From assembly GCA_950022295.1 (NCBI GenBank), contig OX465600.1, positions 5,332,001-5,396,000 of the forward strand: 64,000 bases of DNA, written 5' to 3'. The stretch's first letter is position 1, and every line of letters begins with the position of its first letter. Source of the stretch: Bromus sterilis (taxonomy: Eukaryota; Streptophyta; Magnoliopsida; Poales; Poaceae). The notes under the pieces are model-generated. The model made no database searches. It was not told the origin of the DNA and saw only the letters and a list, made by a program, of their open reading frames with translations. The translations under genes and the position numbers were made by a program. Below are positions 33,035 to 45,841 of this stretch, in pieces.

Positions 33035-33430
33035 GCACCGGTTTGCTTTTGCGAAAGGCACACCCTGTGCTTCTAATAAGGAAAAAATATTTACTTTTTG
33101 AGAGGCACACGTTTGATTTCGCGGGAGACACGACTCCTGCCTCTAAAGAGGGGGTGGACGTGTTTTTTTTTCTGAAGAAACACATATTTGCTTTCGCGAG
33201 AGACACGCCTCGTGCCTCTAAAAACGAAAAAACTTAAGGCGTGTTTTTTCAGAAAGGCACGTTCATGCCTCTTATGAAGGCACAAGTTCGCTTCCACGAG
33301 AAGCACGTCCCGTTTCTTTAAAAAGATTAAAAACATGTTTTCCATTTTACAAAAAACTTGATCATCACTTTCGTGAAGACACATATTTACTTCCGCAAGA
33401 GGCACATACCGTATCTCTAAAAAAAGATGA
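33035..33430. repeat. Degenerate short-period repeat (GAGAGGCAC / CGCGAGAGACACG)
   Basis: Recurring blocks such as GCGGGAGACACGACTCCTGCCTCTAAA, GCGAGAGACACGCCTCGTGCCTCTAAA, ACGAGAAGCACGTCCCGTTTCT and GCAAGAGGCACATACCGTATCTCTAAA, spaced about 65-90 bp apart. Each is followed by an A-rich run and an ACA(T/C)ATTT(G/A)CTT phrase. About five diverged units. The open frames running through it are repeat artefacts. Confidence 0.65.
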
Positions 33431-33600
33431 AATTTACCTTCACATCATGACAAATGGTACGCGTACAATGTATAAATTTTCAAACGCAAAAAAGATAAAG
33501 TATTCGCTGCAAGGAGTACTCCCATATTAACATAAAAAAGTACTCCTAAGTATTAAGTTATTTCAGAAAGATCCTTGTTTTGCACCAGGTAGCGAACAAG

Positions 33601-35027
33601 TTTTTTTTGAGGGGTTTACAACAACTCTACCTCACACTGGATATGTAAAGGAATACAGTTTGGGTCATGCGATGTAGAAAGCCACAAGTGGCGACCCTGA
33701 GTCAGTCGAGTTGCAAATTTCGCCAAGTTATGAGCTTCAGTACTCGAAGCGCGGCCTTCAAAGACGAACTGGCATGATTGAAAAGACTCCTTCCTTGCAT
33801 TGATCTCTTTTATCACCGTACTATTGATTCCTCCAGCCCTTGAGTTTATATCTTGTACCACTTGTTTTGCATCACATGCTATGATGATCTTGCTTAGAAG
33901 AAGGTCCTCCGCCAATGCCTGCGCTTCCCTGCACGCGAGTGCCTCGGCCGCACTTGCTTCAAGAATTCCTCTAGTAACCAGGGCCGACGAACCCAGATAA
34001 GTTCCATCGGATGTACGACAGACTGCCGCTGAAGCACACATGTTCCCGTCCCTGGAGAAGCCACCGTCAACATTGATCTTGTTGTGGCCCGTCGTTGGTG
34101 GTATCCAGGTAGACCTTCGTCCCACACCTCTCTCCCTTGCATGTGATAATGAAGGCCTAGTTGCATTGCGTTTCAAAACCTCTGCAGATTCAGCCACTTC
34201 AATATCCGAGATGAACTGATTAACAAAATTGTGTGTTGATCTTGGACTTGAAAGACCCCTTCGTGTATTGCTTTTCGCCTCGATGTCCAAATTGCCCACA
34301 GAGTTACCGCCACCCTTATGAATTCAGCATGCGATAATACTTCAATGAGTCAGAACAACCATAGCTTAGCTCTGGGCATTGTGATTCCCTGCACAGTTTC
34401 AAGCAGTTCTTCATCCTCGAGGGCCCATACACACCTGGCCAATGTGCATTCAAAAAGTTAATGTTTCCAAGAATCTATATCTCCACAGAAAGGACATGCC
34501 TCATCAGTACACATGTTTCGGTTCTTGCGCACATCATCGGTTGGCAAGGATTGATGGCCAAGCCGCCAGAGGAAAGTTTTGAGCTTTGAGGGAATACAGA
34601 CATTCCACATAGACGTCCAACCACTATGATCAGAGGAACGAGTCGATCCGGACACTGAGCCTGCGAGCTCAGATTCCCCATTAGATTTTAGTTGTGCGAG
34701 CATGCGGTATGCGGAACGAACTATGAAGATCCCGCTCTTTTCATAGTGCCAACCCTAATGATCCTCCACTGGATATGTGCTCAGAGGGATGCTCAGAATC
34801 ATGGACATATCAGCTTGCAAGAAAACCTGGTTTAGCAAATTCACATTCCATCTCGCCTCCGTGCTGTCAATCAGTTCAGACACCAGAACCGGAGGATTTT
34901 GCAGCAGACTTACAATGGGTTTAAGTTGAAAATCCCTCGGGATCCAATTCTGACTCATAAGATTCGTGTTGTCCCCCTTTCCGATCCTCCTTATAAGTCC
35001 CAATTTCAACGCGTCCCTGCCCTCCAC
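33601..35027 (-). pseudogene. 3' part of LINE 2: zf-RVT and RNase H (degenerate)
   Basis: Minus-strand remainder of the LINE whose RT lies at 39422-40740. After the insertion point it reads EGRDALKLGLIRRIGKGDN (about 35020). A zf-RVT-type block follows: WNVCIPSKLKTFLWRLGHQS (about 34620) and CPFCGDIDSWKH (about 34490). Then comes an RNase H domain at 33640-34110 with the three acidic positions visible: INVDGGF, EASAAEALACREA and ACDAKQV. The frame is broken between blocks. It ends in an A run (plus T run 33601-33608), as expected for a 3' end made by target-primed reverse transcription. Confidence 0.88.
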
Positions 35028-38000
35028 TGTGACGCCCCCAAAATCAGACCGTGTACAGTAATCATACACACAGGGTACACGACTGAGATTAGGGTGCCAC
35101 GGTGATAATATCACAGCACAACACTAAACACAAAAGGATAAACAAATATATTACAATAGAGGGGGGGGGGGTCACGCGGACCCGAATACATAAGTCATAC
35201 AAGCCATAATATCTGAGTACAAACATAGTTAGTCAAGTTTTGCCTTAAGAAGGCTAGCACAAATCACATCAGAGATACGGAACGAAAAGGCGAGGCCTCC
35301 TGCCTGGGATCCACCGAACTACTCCTGGTCAACGGGGAACTCGACGTCGTAGTAGGCGCCTCCGGGGTACTCTTGCTCCTGATCTTCAACGTCGGCTGCA
35401 GCGGCCGATCAGACAAAACAGTAAAGGAAATAAAGCAGGTGAGTATCTAGCATACCCGCGAGTCTTACGTCCGCTACTAAGCATTATGCATTGTATCAAC
35501 GGAAAGAAGAGGCTGTATATAGTGGACTGAAAGTCAGAAATTCAGAGCAAGGGTAAGAAGCTAGGCCTAACGAAGACTAGCATCTTCCGACGATGTCTTG
35601 CAGCATGAGGTAAGAATCAGCCAACAGTTTATATAAAGCATAAAGTAACAATGCAGCAGAAGTTGCTGCAGCATTGTATAATAATAAGTTGTAATAATTA
35701 ACAATGCCTCCGAGTTCACCTCCTCGACATCGCCGCGAGGAAGAGAACCCGGAACCATACAGTTTAATAATAGTTTCTAGTGGTAAGATCCAGCTTCAGC
35801 ATAAAGCGTCCTGTTACCGTGGACACGGCTATTCGAATAGATTAATCTTCCCTGCAGGGGTGCACTTGTGTTACGTTACACGCACGGATCTCCAGGGTGG
35901 CAGGAACCTTGTTAGGGAATGTTCCACCGAGGCTATCCGACACTTCATAGCCCATCTTTCAAACTCAACAGAGAGGTCATCCGCCGGTCTAAATCCTAAG
36001 TACCCCGAGCCTTGGACCCCAACCCGAACGTACTCCTGCACGGTGCGTGGCTGGCCGGTGAAGTTGAAGCAAATCCAAATAAGACACCCCGCTCGAGCAA
36101 ATAAGACAACACCACTTCCCGGCAATCAGCCCGCGGTACTGCTGACGTCTGAAGAGTCCTCGGACGACACTAAGAAGCGAAGGAGCCCATAACTCGTAGT
36201 TCCCACGGGTAGGTAGTGCGTACATGGCATATAGCCAACTCAAGACATTCACTGAACCACTTAGCATTTTAATTAACCTGCGTGACAACCGTTATCGTTG
36301 CCCCGACTTAACAGACCCGCGGACAACGACAGCAGCCAGGACCACCAATACATCGGTGCCTGCCCCGTCGTCCCACCAAGTCACTGCGGTTACCAACAAG
36401 GTGAACCGTCTCCTTACCTTGTCTCGCGTGTGCTCCTGGAGGAGCTCGACTTTCGTGGGTTGGTAACTCTCGTGGCCAACGAACAGGGGCCAAGCACACC
36501 GGTACACTGGTCGTACCCTCCCTGTCGTCCCGTCGCAATACCTCTCGCGGGCACCGTTGGGTCGCCCGACTTCTTACCTTTAAGGACAATCGTCATTCAG
36601 GACCCTATGGCGGTAAGACAAAGTCAGCCTCGAGTGGAGTACAAGGATTACTCCTTGACAGCTCACACTTGAGGTGACTAGGCATAACCCAGATAGGGGC
36701 CTTAGACGGTGTCTGCATTATACCGTACCTGTGCAGTTATAATATTTGTATCCTCATTCACTCCCCTGAGTGATCACGGCCCTCTATCTAATCCTAGCTA
36801 ACAATGCGCAGGGCTCACTGCTGAATAATGCATAATAATAATAATAGGCAGCCTAGGATAAAGGAAGGCACATCAAGGGGCGACAAAAACAGGCTATGCA
36901 ATTGAATAGGATTGTAACGTAGCAGCAGCAGTAACAATGCCTAGTGCAAGAAATGTACGGAAAGATAGGCGATATCTGGGGAAGAGAATGGCTCTGCTTG
37001 CCTGCAAGCTCGACGGTATTAGTAGGGTCGTCGATGACGTAGTCGTACTCAGCAGCGGTGTAGTCGACGGCAGCAGCGGGGTCTACCGGAGATTAAGGGG
37101 GGGGGAAGAAACAATAAATACACAACAATAATAGCAATACAAATGCAAGACATAACAGATGAAATGTAAACGGGGTTCTAACGCAGTGCAATGCAATATG
37201 GTCGGAGCGGGAATTCATCTGGGGATGAACTACCGGCTCCGGGTGTCTATCGGACAGGGTGTCCGGAGGGGGAAGGATCAAGCCGGAGGTGTCGTGGTTA
37301 CCGGAACAACATAAGGGGGTGTATCCGTGTTCGTTGAACCATTCCGGACAACTTTCGTGTTCGGAATAAATTCAACCGGGCACTCTAACAGTACTGGAAA
37401 ATTTATCGGACAGACGGTCCGGAGGGGGAAAGTTCGATGTTCGTTGTGTTAGGGGGGTGTGGTAGACATACGGATAGCGTATTCGTATTCGTTATATTTT
37501 TCTGACCAATTTTCATGTATAAAGTTTTTGAATCCGAGTTACGGTTTAAAAGTTATTGAATTTCAAAGTTTAAATCAATTTAAATGATTTTTTGGATTTC
37601 TTTTATTATTTATTCAACATTATCCAAAACATTATCCACAACATTATCCAGAACAGTGCTGACATGTGGGACCCACATGTCAGCCTCTGTTATTTATAAA
37701 ACATTTAATAAAATTAGAAAAATGCCCCCGGACCCACATGTCAGTGACTAGATTTTTAATAAACCTATTTTAATAAACAAAGTGACAGGTGGGGCCGAGG
37801 TGTCATTGACTCCAGTGTTAACAAAGCATGTTTACTTAACTAAATGACCAGGGGACCCGCATGTCAGTGACTTCTAGTGATCTGATTAACCCCTAATTAA
37901 GCTGGCTGACACGGGGGGCCCGCCTGTCATCCTCACCGGAGGGCTCACCGGAGCCCGCCGCCGACGAGGTCGACGGGGAGCTCGCCACAGGGCATGGGAT

Positions 38001-39421
38001 GGGGCGTGGAGGGGCTCATTCGGCGTGGGCGACCAAGGCGCGTCGAATGGTGGTGGTGGCCTCGCCGGAAGGTGACCGGAGCGACGACGGCGACGTGCGC
38101 AGCGGCGGAGCCGAACGGGGCGAGGAAGACGACGACGTTCTAGCGCACGGGAACGAAGGGGAGATAGCGCGTTCGACTACTGGGAGCAGCGCGAGTGCAG
38201 TGACGCGCTTGGCCTGCCATACGCGGGCTCCAGGCCACGGCGACGACCTCGCGGACGGCGACGAGCTTCGGCTCCAATGGTGGAGCGGGCTACGGCGGGA
38301 GAGGAGGGGAGCGAGCGCATGGGGAGTGTGGCCGAGCTCACCAGGAGCGCGTGGAGGAGGGCAGTAGGCTCGGGGGAGGCTCGACGACGCGGGAATTCGA
38401 CGGCGATGTCGCGGCGGCGCCGGAGGGGAACGGTGGCGTAGTCGTCGCTGCCGGGCCCCGCGGTTCGATTCCTCGCGGTGGGTGAGGTAGTCGACGTCGA
38501 GGCGGCTCCTGGACAACACGGCGAGGCGGCGTGAGCACGTTGGCCGCGCTTGGCCACGGCAATTGCGACGACGGCCCCGGGCGGTTCTTTCCCCGTCGAG
38601 CGCGAGGTGAGGGGGAAGGGAAGAAGGGGTGGGGGTTGTCCAGGGAGCTTCTGGGGTTGGCCTTATCGCCTCCCCGGTCGCAGGGAGCAGGTGAGGGAGG
38701 GGAGGCTCCAGCGGCGCCCGTGGCCACGGCTGCGCCACGGCGTCGAGCAGGTGGCCGACATGACGGGAGCAGGTGGGAGGTGGAAGACGGGCCGGGGTGG
38801 CTGGGCTGAGGTGGGCCTCGCCCTGGGCGGGTTTTAAGTCTTTTCCAAATTGTTTTGATTTGCTGCTTATTCTATTTCTTTCTGTAATTGATTTATTAAC
38901 CCTAGCATTTTTTGTAAAAGGTTATTAGTGTTTGTAAATTAGAGTTACATATTACTAAGGTGCCACAAAAGTTTTTGCAGCAAAATAAATTCATTAGATA
39001 TTTATTTTAAATATTAAATGCCCAAAGTAGGGGTTTTAACCTACTGTTTGAATTGTTTAGAATTTTCTGCAACTCCAAAAATTACCAAAGTTGGTCCAAC
39101 ATGATTATAATGATTTTAGGCAATTTAAAAAATAGTTCCATGATTTTTGGAACAACTTTATTTGAGCACTTTTGTTTTATTTTCCATTTAAAGTAGTTTC
39201 AACTAGGGTTTGGTTTGTTATATGAGCAAGGTGCATTTGGCTTTGGGTTTTGATCCCAAGGGCTCAAGTACATGGTGCATAGGGTGTTGATCAAACACAG
39301 CAAGGTTTGATCATTAGCATCACAAAGTTTTCTCAAGTACAAGGGGGATCAAACAGTGATAATCCAACAGTGATGATCAACAGTGATGATGATTACTGTT
39401 ACAGCAACTGAGGGTGTTACA
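35028..39421 (-). mobile_element. Solo LTR, 4394 bp, inserted in LINE 2
   Basis: Termini TGTGACGCCC...GGGTGTTACA (TG...CA, inverted ends TGTAACACCC). It is flanked by the exact 5-bp duplication TCCAC (35023-35027, 39422-39426), the hallmark of LTR-retrotransposon integration. No second LTR, gag or pol is visible, so it is a solo LTR left by recombination. The great length suggests a long-LTR or LARD (Sukkula-like) family, which is inference. It has a GC-rich core at 37900-38830 with spurious overlapping ORFs on both strands, and a CATTATCC(A)(A/C)AACATTATCC triplet at 37616-37652. Orientation is uncertain. TGTAACACCC as the start favours minus. Confidence 0.82.
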
Positions 39422-40740
39422 TCCACTATGGCCCTCCAAATCTGGGATGGGTGATTGCCAAGTTGCGCCTGCAGAATATCCCCCTCTGGGAAATAAATCG
39501 CCTTCAGCAGCCGGGCGCTCAGAGACGAGGGGCACGTCAAAATTCTCCATGCCTGGCGAGCAAGAAGCGCCGCATTAAACAATTCCAAGTCCTTAAAACC
39601 AAGTCCACCGTCTCTTTTGGGCAGAGTCATTGTTTTCCAAGAGACCCAGTGCGGTTTTCGCTTACCTTGCTTGCTACCCCAGTAGAATTGTCTGATAAGT
39701 TTGTTCAGATGCTCACAGAGGCCACGAGGTAATTTGAAACATGACATCGAGTAAACGGGAACAGCCTGAGCAACTGCTTTAATAAGAGTTTCCTTACCCG
39801 CCGACGAGATACCTTTTTCAATCCAGCCTTTAATTTTACTCCATAGTCTATCCTTGAGATACTTAAAAGCACCTCCTTTAGATGTCCCAATGTCAGAAGG
39901 CAAGCCCAGGTATCTCTCATTTAAAGTTTCTGTTTGGACATTTAGAATCCCTTTGACTTCCTGTCTGACTGTTTCTGGGCACCCTTTGCTGAAAAACACC
40001 GATGACTTGCCATAGTTTATCCTTTGTCCTGAAGCCTGACAATAAGAATCCAGTAGGTTTGATATGTCCGTAGCACCCTCGCCATTGGCCTTGAAAAGCA
40101 ACAGGCTGTCATCTGCAAACAACAAATGGTTAACTTGTGGAGCTGAAGGCGCCACTTGTAGTCCACCGAGGTTAGATGACGAATCTCTGGATTTTAGGAG
40201 GCCTGAAAGGCCCTCTGCTGCTAACAAGAACAAGTAGGGTGATATGGGATCTCCCTGCCGAATCCCCCTTGATGGCTTAAAAGCATCAAGTTTCTTCCCA
40301 TTAAAAAGGACCGAGTAAGAAACTGAGGTAACCATGTTCATCACAATCGCGACCCATCTGTCCGAAAAACCCAATTTGAGCATAATGCCTTTTAGGTACG
40401 TCCACTCCACTCTATCATATGCTTTCATCATGTCTAGTTTCAACGCACAGTGTCTATGTTTCAGCGACTTGTTTCTCTTCATGAAGTGGAGACACTCATA
40501 TGCAGCAATGATATTATCCGTAATAAGTCGCCCTGGAACAAAAGTTGACTGTTCATCTGAGATAATATCCGGCAGGATCTGTTTTAGACGGTTCGCTATG
40601 ACCTTGGACGCAATCTTGTAGAGGACATTACAAAGACTTATTGGCCTGAATTGAGATAACAAGGTAGGGTTCTTCACCTTAGGGATCAACACTAGATGTG
40701 TCTTATTTATGCTTTCAGCACTCTCTTCCCCTTTCACTAT
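39422..40740 (-). pseudogene. 5' part of LINE 2: reverse transcriptase
   Basis: Minus-strand open frame of about 440 codons. RT blocks in order are HLVLIPKVKNPTLLSQFRPISL, FVPGRLITDNIIAAYE, ALKLDMMKAYDRVEW, GIRQGDPISPYLFLL and catalytic FADDSLLLF (about 40100), then WRILTCPSSLSARLLKAIYFP. It starts abruptly in the RT near 40740, so the endonuclease and N-terminus are lost (5' truncation). At 39422 the frame runs in phase into the sequence at 35027 once the solo LTR is removed. This ORF is unusually intact compared with the RNase H half. Confidence 0.9.
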
Positions 40741-42119
40741 CAAAAGGACAACTTTGGTGTGTGTACACAGGCAGGCGCGGCTATATCTCCCTTGGCGCGA
40801 CACAATAGCTCGGCTCGCCTTCATGAGTCGTTTAGTGGCCTACTAAGCAACCATTCACTAGGTTGATGTTATGATGACGCCAGATTTTTCTTTTCTTTAA
40901 ATTTAATTGAAAGTTTCTTTATTAGATTTCATAAATGAGAATAATTTTTTATTCATATATTCCGCAATATAGTTTTTTTTAGTTTTATCAACCATGATTT
41001 GCAAAAATGTTAACATGGTGTACAAAAATTGTTACTATAGATTAAAACAAATGATGATAGGATTAAAGATGTTCTAAACATTTGTTTTATTTTTTTAGAA
41101 AAAGTGTACGTGAAATCATAAGAAAAAGGAAGTTAAACGTGTATACAAAAATATTTCTGATGTATGTGACAAATGTACAATGTATATGAAAAATAAACAT
41201 TGAAACATATATTCAAAAACTTTAATCATATTTTCAAAATATTAAACATATACTGATGTATGCAAAAATTTAAAACATGCATACAAATATTTCTGATGTC
41301 AAACATATATTAAAATAATTAACTGTGTATTTGAATTTTTTTATTCATGTATACAAATATTTCTAATATATACATTATGAATGAAACAAAAGACACGTGT
41401 TAATTTTTTTGTAAGGAAACAAATGAAAAAATAAAATAAAATCATTAAAAGTACAAAGAAAACTTAAAAAACAAAAGTAAAACCGAAGAAAAACAATGCA
41501 TCAATGCAATTTTATTGGTCCAACTCAAGAGCGTAGAGTGGGGTGGCCGCCAGAGCTAAAGAGAACAAGAAGATTTTGTAAATAATTTTGAAAACATTTG
41601 ATGTACAAAATGAAGGAAAAAATAATAAATAAATATGAAAGAACGTACCAGAAAAATTTATCTAAAAAGGTTCCTAAAACAAGTAAAAACTAGAAAGAAA
41701 CATTCTAGAAAATTCTGAAAACCTAAATTGTATGCATATTGTGCTAGATAAATGGAGGAAATTGATATGTGAGTAACTTGTGTGGTTGACAAATAGAAGT
41801 ACAATGCGCCATATACAAATTTCCATCAAATAGAAAAGTGTGGCATACGACCCCAAGCCACAAGCAAAGGCCTTGATCGCGAAGTCACTAGTTATAGAAG
41901 AAAATATTTTTTATTGATCATAGATTTGTTTTTTTTATGAAAGTGTATCTACTCACGTGTGTGCATTCTCATAAAGTTAATTTTTTATTGAATCAGCATT
42001 AACCAAACTGGATGGGGTTGCAGTCGGTAAAAGGAAATAGAGAATTGTGGAAGATCATTCGATCTCTGGAACCCTAGGGAAGGGGTATCAAACGATGTAC
42101 GGGTTCTCCTTTAATAGTA
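40741..42119. other. AT-rich intergenic DNA, no gene seen
   Basis: Recurring phrases such as ATATTTCTGATGTATG / CATATATTAAAA and ACATGCATACAAATATTTCTGATGT give a loose short repeat around 41140-41370. No coding signal. Confidence 0.4.
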
Positions 42120-42480
42120 GAGACATGATCTATTTGATTCATAGGATTTTTTTCATTAGGTCCATACTGATATATATCCCTTTTAAATGTGAAGGGTAAA
42201 AACTAAGCATGCATAGCAATAAAAATTCAATCTTGTAAATCAAAGGCTCTCAATGTTCTTTTTCTATGGTAATCTTATCCTGTTGATTTCCTACTAACTT
42301 CATGGAAACTAAAGAGGTTTTGAATTTTTCTTAAAAAGAGAGGCCTTGCTTTTTTTTCTACGTACTTCCGCGTAACGCTATTGTCTAGTACAACACTTAT
42401 CGTGTGATTTTCCTAAGGACAAGACTGTTGTAAAAATTGTAATGCACATTGTTCTCTCTAGTGAGAATCAATCCATGGTT
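42120..42480 (+). repeat. Dispersed duplicate, uninterrupted copy
   Basis: Matches 47468-47625 joined to 48485-48640. Blocks shared in order are GGGTAAAAACTAAGCATG, GGCTCT, TATTTCCTAC-like text, AACTAAAGAGGT.TTTGAATTTTT, AGAGGCCTTG and CATTGTTCTCTCTAGTG. This copy shows the empty site for the insertion in the other copy. Confidence 0.7.
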
Positions 42481-44590
42481 GGATGTTTAAAAGGAGAATA
42501 ATATGCTTAGCCCACCAAAGATCAGACCCTAGGTTTGACACTTTGATGTCTCATATATGCCGAATACTCTTTCAGTGAGGGAAGACGTTTTCACTGACAG
42601 CGAGTCATCTGTAGCGACTTTGTCCATAAAAAAGTAATTCAAGATGTCCATCTGTGGCGACAGCGAGGCATCTGGGTTATCATACGTCTATGTCCATGAG
42701 GGTGTCGAATCCTTCCTCCTCTTGCATACATCTATGTTGAGGTTCATAGCAAAGTAATTCAAATCCCAGATATAGTCATGCTATCGATTTAAGATGTGGC
42801 ATTAAATTATCATCATGTTTTTGGCACAATAGGAAATTCAACGAAAGAGAAGAGATGAGTAGTCAAGCCACGAGTAGGTATATTGAAACCAAATGTTGAT
42901 TCATCTTTTTCACAGGTCGTCTCTACAAGAAACTGTGGCACTATATTGTGATACTTGGATAGTGACTTTGTTGTGGCATAGAACTTCCTAATGAGATCCA
43001 ATCCAAGTGCACATATAATGGAAGCAATGGATCTAAATCGACCTTTGAATGTTGGTGGGACAAATAGTCATAGAATATTAATGGTGTAGTCTAACTGTTC
43101 GAAATTTGTTGAGTGTATAATAAGTAGATAGGGAACTTCAATGATGCAGAAGGACCACCAAACTGGGCGATTGCCCAAGCCCCCAGAGGAGGAGGAACCC
43201 TTCATGGATGTGTTTTTAACTTATCATCAATTCTAATTTGCATTACACATTTGCCACACCCTAGTTGTTTCTAGGAATAATATACCTAATAATACATTAG
43301 AAATCACCTGTAAGATATTTTGTAGAGTGTACATTTCATAAATATATACTATCATATTGACATTAAAATATGCCGAACACACACACACACACAAATATGT
43401 GTGCACACTTTATAATTGATGCAAATATCAAAGAAAATTTCAAAGAAAATTGTGTTACATCATTTAGTTTAAATCTAGTAGAGGAAAAAATTCAAAGAAA
43501 ATTACAACTATAAATAATCAACACTATAACTATTATTTAGAACATTATTATATGGTTAAATGATATATATAAGTAATATAAAATTATACAAATTAAGCTT
43601 GTGATATATTATGATTTGTTTACATTGATATAAAAGTTTAGCATAAATATTATTCGTTTCATTATGCCTTTTTGGACCGGCTCTACAACACATAATTCCA
43701 ACCACTATGAATGCTGCCAATAAAATGAGAGCAAGGTTTATATGATCGATCGATGATGCGTTTGCAAAATAATGAAAGGAACGAAAGTAAGCTCTATAAA
43801 GAACAACATCTCGCATAACAAGCATGATTTTCTTGTGAGAAACTTAAAAAGACTAGCATAATACTCGTGCGTTGCCACAGAATAGAAATTATATATATAT
43901 ATAAGTATTAGTCAAAACATCATTGTAATTATTATTGAGTGTGTCGCATTCATGTGCGTTTTAGTCTTATTTGATATTTCTTATAAATATTCTCAAACTA
44001 CTTAAACATAAGCCATAATTTTTAATCTCACCTTTGTTGCTTCCACACATTTCTTAGCTGCTTCGTCTTTTTTGAGCCGTTTCATCGTGCCATGGGTCTT
44101 GCACTGGGTCAATGTTTATCACCTACTGCCTCTAATGAATAACATTTTTGTCTCGCCAATGGATTGTTTAGCCATGTGTAGTTGATGATGTGTTTTACTT
44201 GATATATATGGGTCTGAATCAACTTGTTTTTCCCTTTTTTTCTCATTTCATCCAATTTCCATGACCCGTTTTAAGTTACAATTTTAACAGGATGGAAAGG
44301 ATTATCGGAGGTGAGGCTCAAACCAAAGTTGCACGTCTTTACATCCTAAAGGTACTGCCTTGGAGAACATGGTTCGTAGTGCACGACTCTGTCTCTTCAC
44401 GGTGACTCGTCCAAGAGATCCTTCTCTTTCTACTTGTAGTTTGCTTGGAGTAGTTGGGGTGGTGTTGTTGTGTTCTTCAGTGTCGTTGTAGCTGGTCTGT
44501 GGTGTGGTGTTGTAAGTCTAAGGTGTTTGATGGTCATTGCTTTCTACGCAAAAAAAACCTTTTTTGATACTTATAAATTTGTAGATGTAG
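42481..44590. other. Intergenic DNA, no supported gene
   Basis: Ordinary AT-rich sequence with an (AC)n run at 43378-43393. A Helitron-like minus 3' end (hairpin remnant and CTAG followed by T) lies at 43852-43856, without an identified partner end. About 44360-44560 is T/G-rich with TGGTGTTGT phrases. No domain was found in the short open frames. Confidence 0.35.
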
Positions 44591-45841
44591 ATTGTGGTTG
44601 CATCTGTTTTACCTAAAATCACAAGAGCAATCAACCAAGTAATAGGAGGCGAAAATGTCAAAAAGGAAAAAAAACTATGCACCACCACATTGTATCATCG
44701 TCTCCCTCCTACTCTCTCTCTCTCTCTCTCTCTCAGCCCGAAGCTCACACTGCTCCATCGGATCTGCACTGGCTGTGAACTTCTGAGCCCCGCTACTCTA
44801 CCACCATCTCTCTCTCTCACACACACACACAGTCTCTCCTCCCTGATGCTGCTCCGTCACGCTGGATCCGTTAGACGCAAGCCCATAGGAAGCCAGATCC
44901 GATCGGAATTCCATGTTGGGCCACTACCGAATCATCAGCCCCAAAAACACACTCCATCAGGATGCATTGACTATTCACGTTATCGTTGGGGACGCAAGAA
45001 GCTGGCTAGGAAAGTTGGATTTGTGAAGTTTTGTGAAGTTGGAAGAGATCAAAACACGCCGTTAATTCTAGTCGCTTTTCTGAAATCTTGTATAACTGTG
45101 TGAACCCATCGTATTTTGCTTTTTTCTGGATTTGTACTTTTATAGTACTCCACTTATGTTTCAAATCCCTTCCAGTTCAGTACGGTACCAGATCCTCATG
45201 CTTGCCTCTTGAAACCATTTGACATTGGAATGAAGTTTTGTTACTAAACCAGAAAATGATATCAAAACATCCATATGTTGATTGTTAAATTTCGCTTTAG
45301 TCATTTTGAAAGAAGTGGTTATATATCAATTTATTCTGATCACACTTCTCCTTTTTCTGATCCTTTTTCATGTTCATTTTAATGTAAATCGACAACAAAT
45401 TAATCTGAATTAAGAGCGAAAAGAGTCTTCTTTGCTTTACACATATTGTAGCCATGTCGAGGCACTATCTCAGTTTAACTTCTACATACTCTCCCTATCC
45501 ATTTATTTCCATCGAAATAATCATGAACTACCCAGGATTGTTCTGCATCAAAGTATGCTTGACTTGACTTTCATAGGGGTAACTTCTGCATCATTAGCGA
45601 CAACGCTAAACATGTCTGTTGTACTTCTGGGAGCTAAGAATAAAATATGAATTGAACCAGTTAGTTACTAATGCATATTAACCATTAAGTTACTCATGCT
45701 TAAAGCATGCTAAACTTCATAGAGCATAAGGGTAATTTCTGAAGAAGAAGCTTAGCATTTTTTAACCTTGGAAGATTAAGTTTAACATATTAGTATTACC
45801 AGTGTAATCAAAATCACACTCACTACAATCAAAATCACACT
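44591..45841. other. Intergenic DNA with CT/CA microsatellites
   Basis: (CT)n at about 44712-44735 and (CA)n at about 44818-44831. An open frame at 44594-45103 runs through these microsatellites and has no recognisable domain. About 44860-45100 is moderately GC-rich and could be a decayed exon, but no splice or family evidence supports it. Confidence 0.35.

Noticed and set aside
38016..38738. 240-aa minus-strand ORF and overlapping ORFs
   Set aside because: They lie in the GC-rich core of a solo LTR and are open in several frames at once, with no domain.
33601..40860. Target-site duplication for LINE 2
   Set aside because: I compared the flank left of the T run (GTAGCGAACAAG) with sequence near 40740-40860 and found no convincing match. 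The 5' border is uncertain.
42385..42388. CTAG as a Helitron 3' end
   Set aside because: The related copy at 48.5 kb continues through the same region without a matching breakpoint, and the upstream hairpin is poor.
44594..45103. 169-aa ORF
   Set aside because: It runs through (CT)n and (CA)n microsatellites and shows no family resemblance or splice structure.
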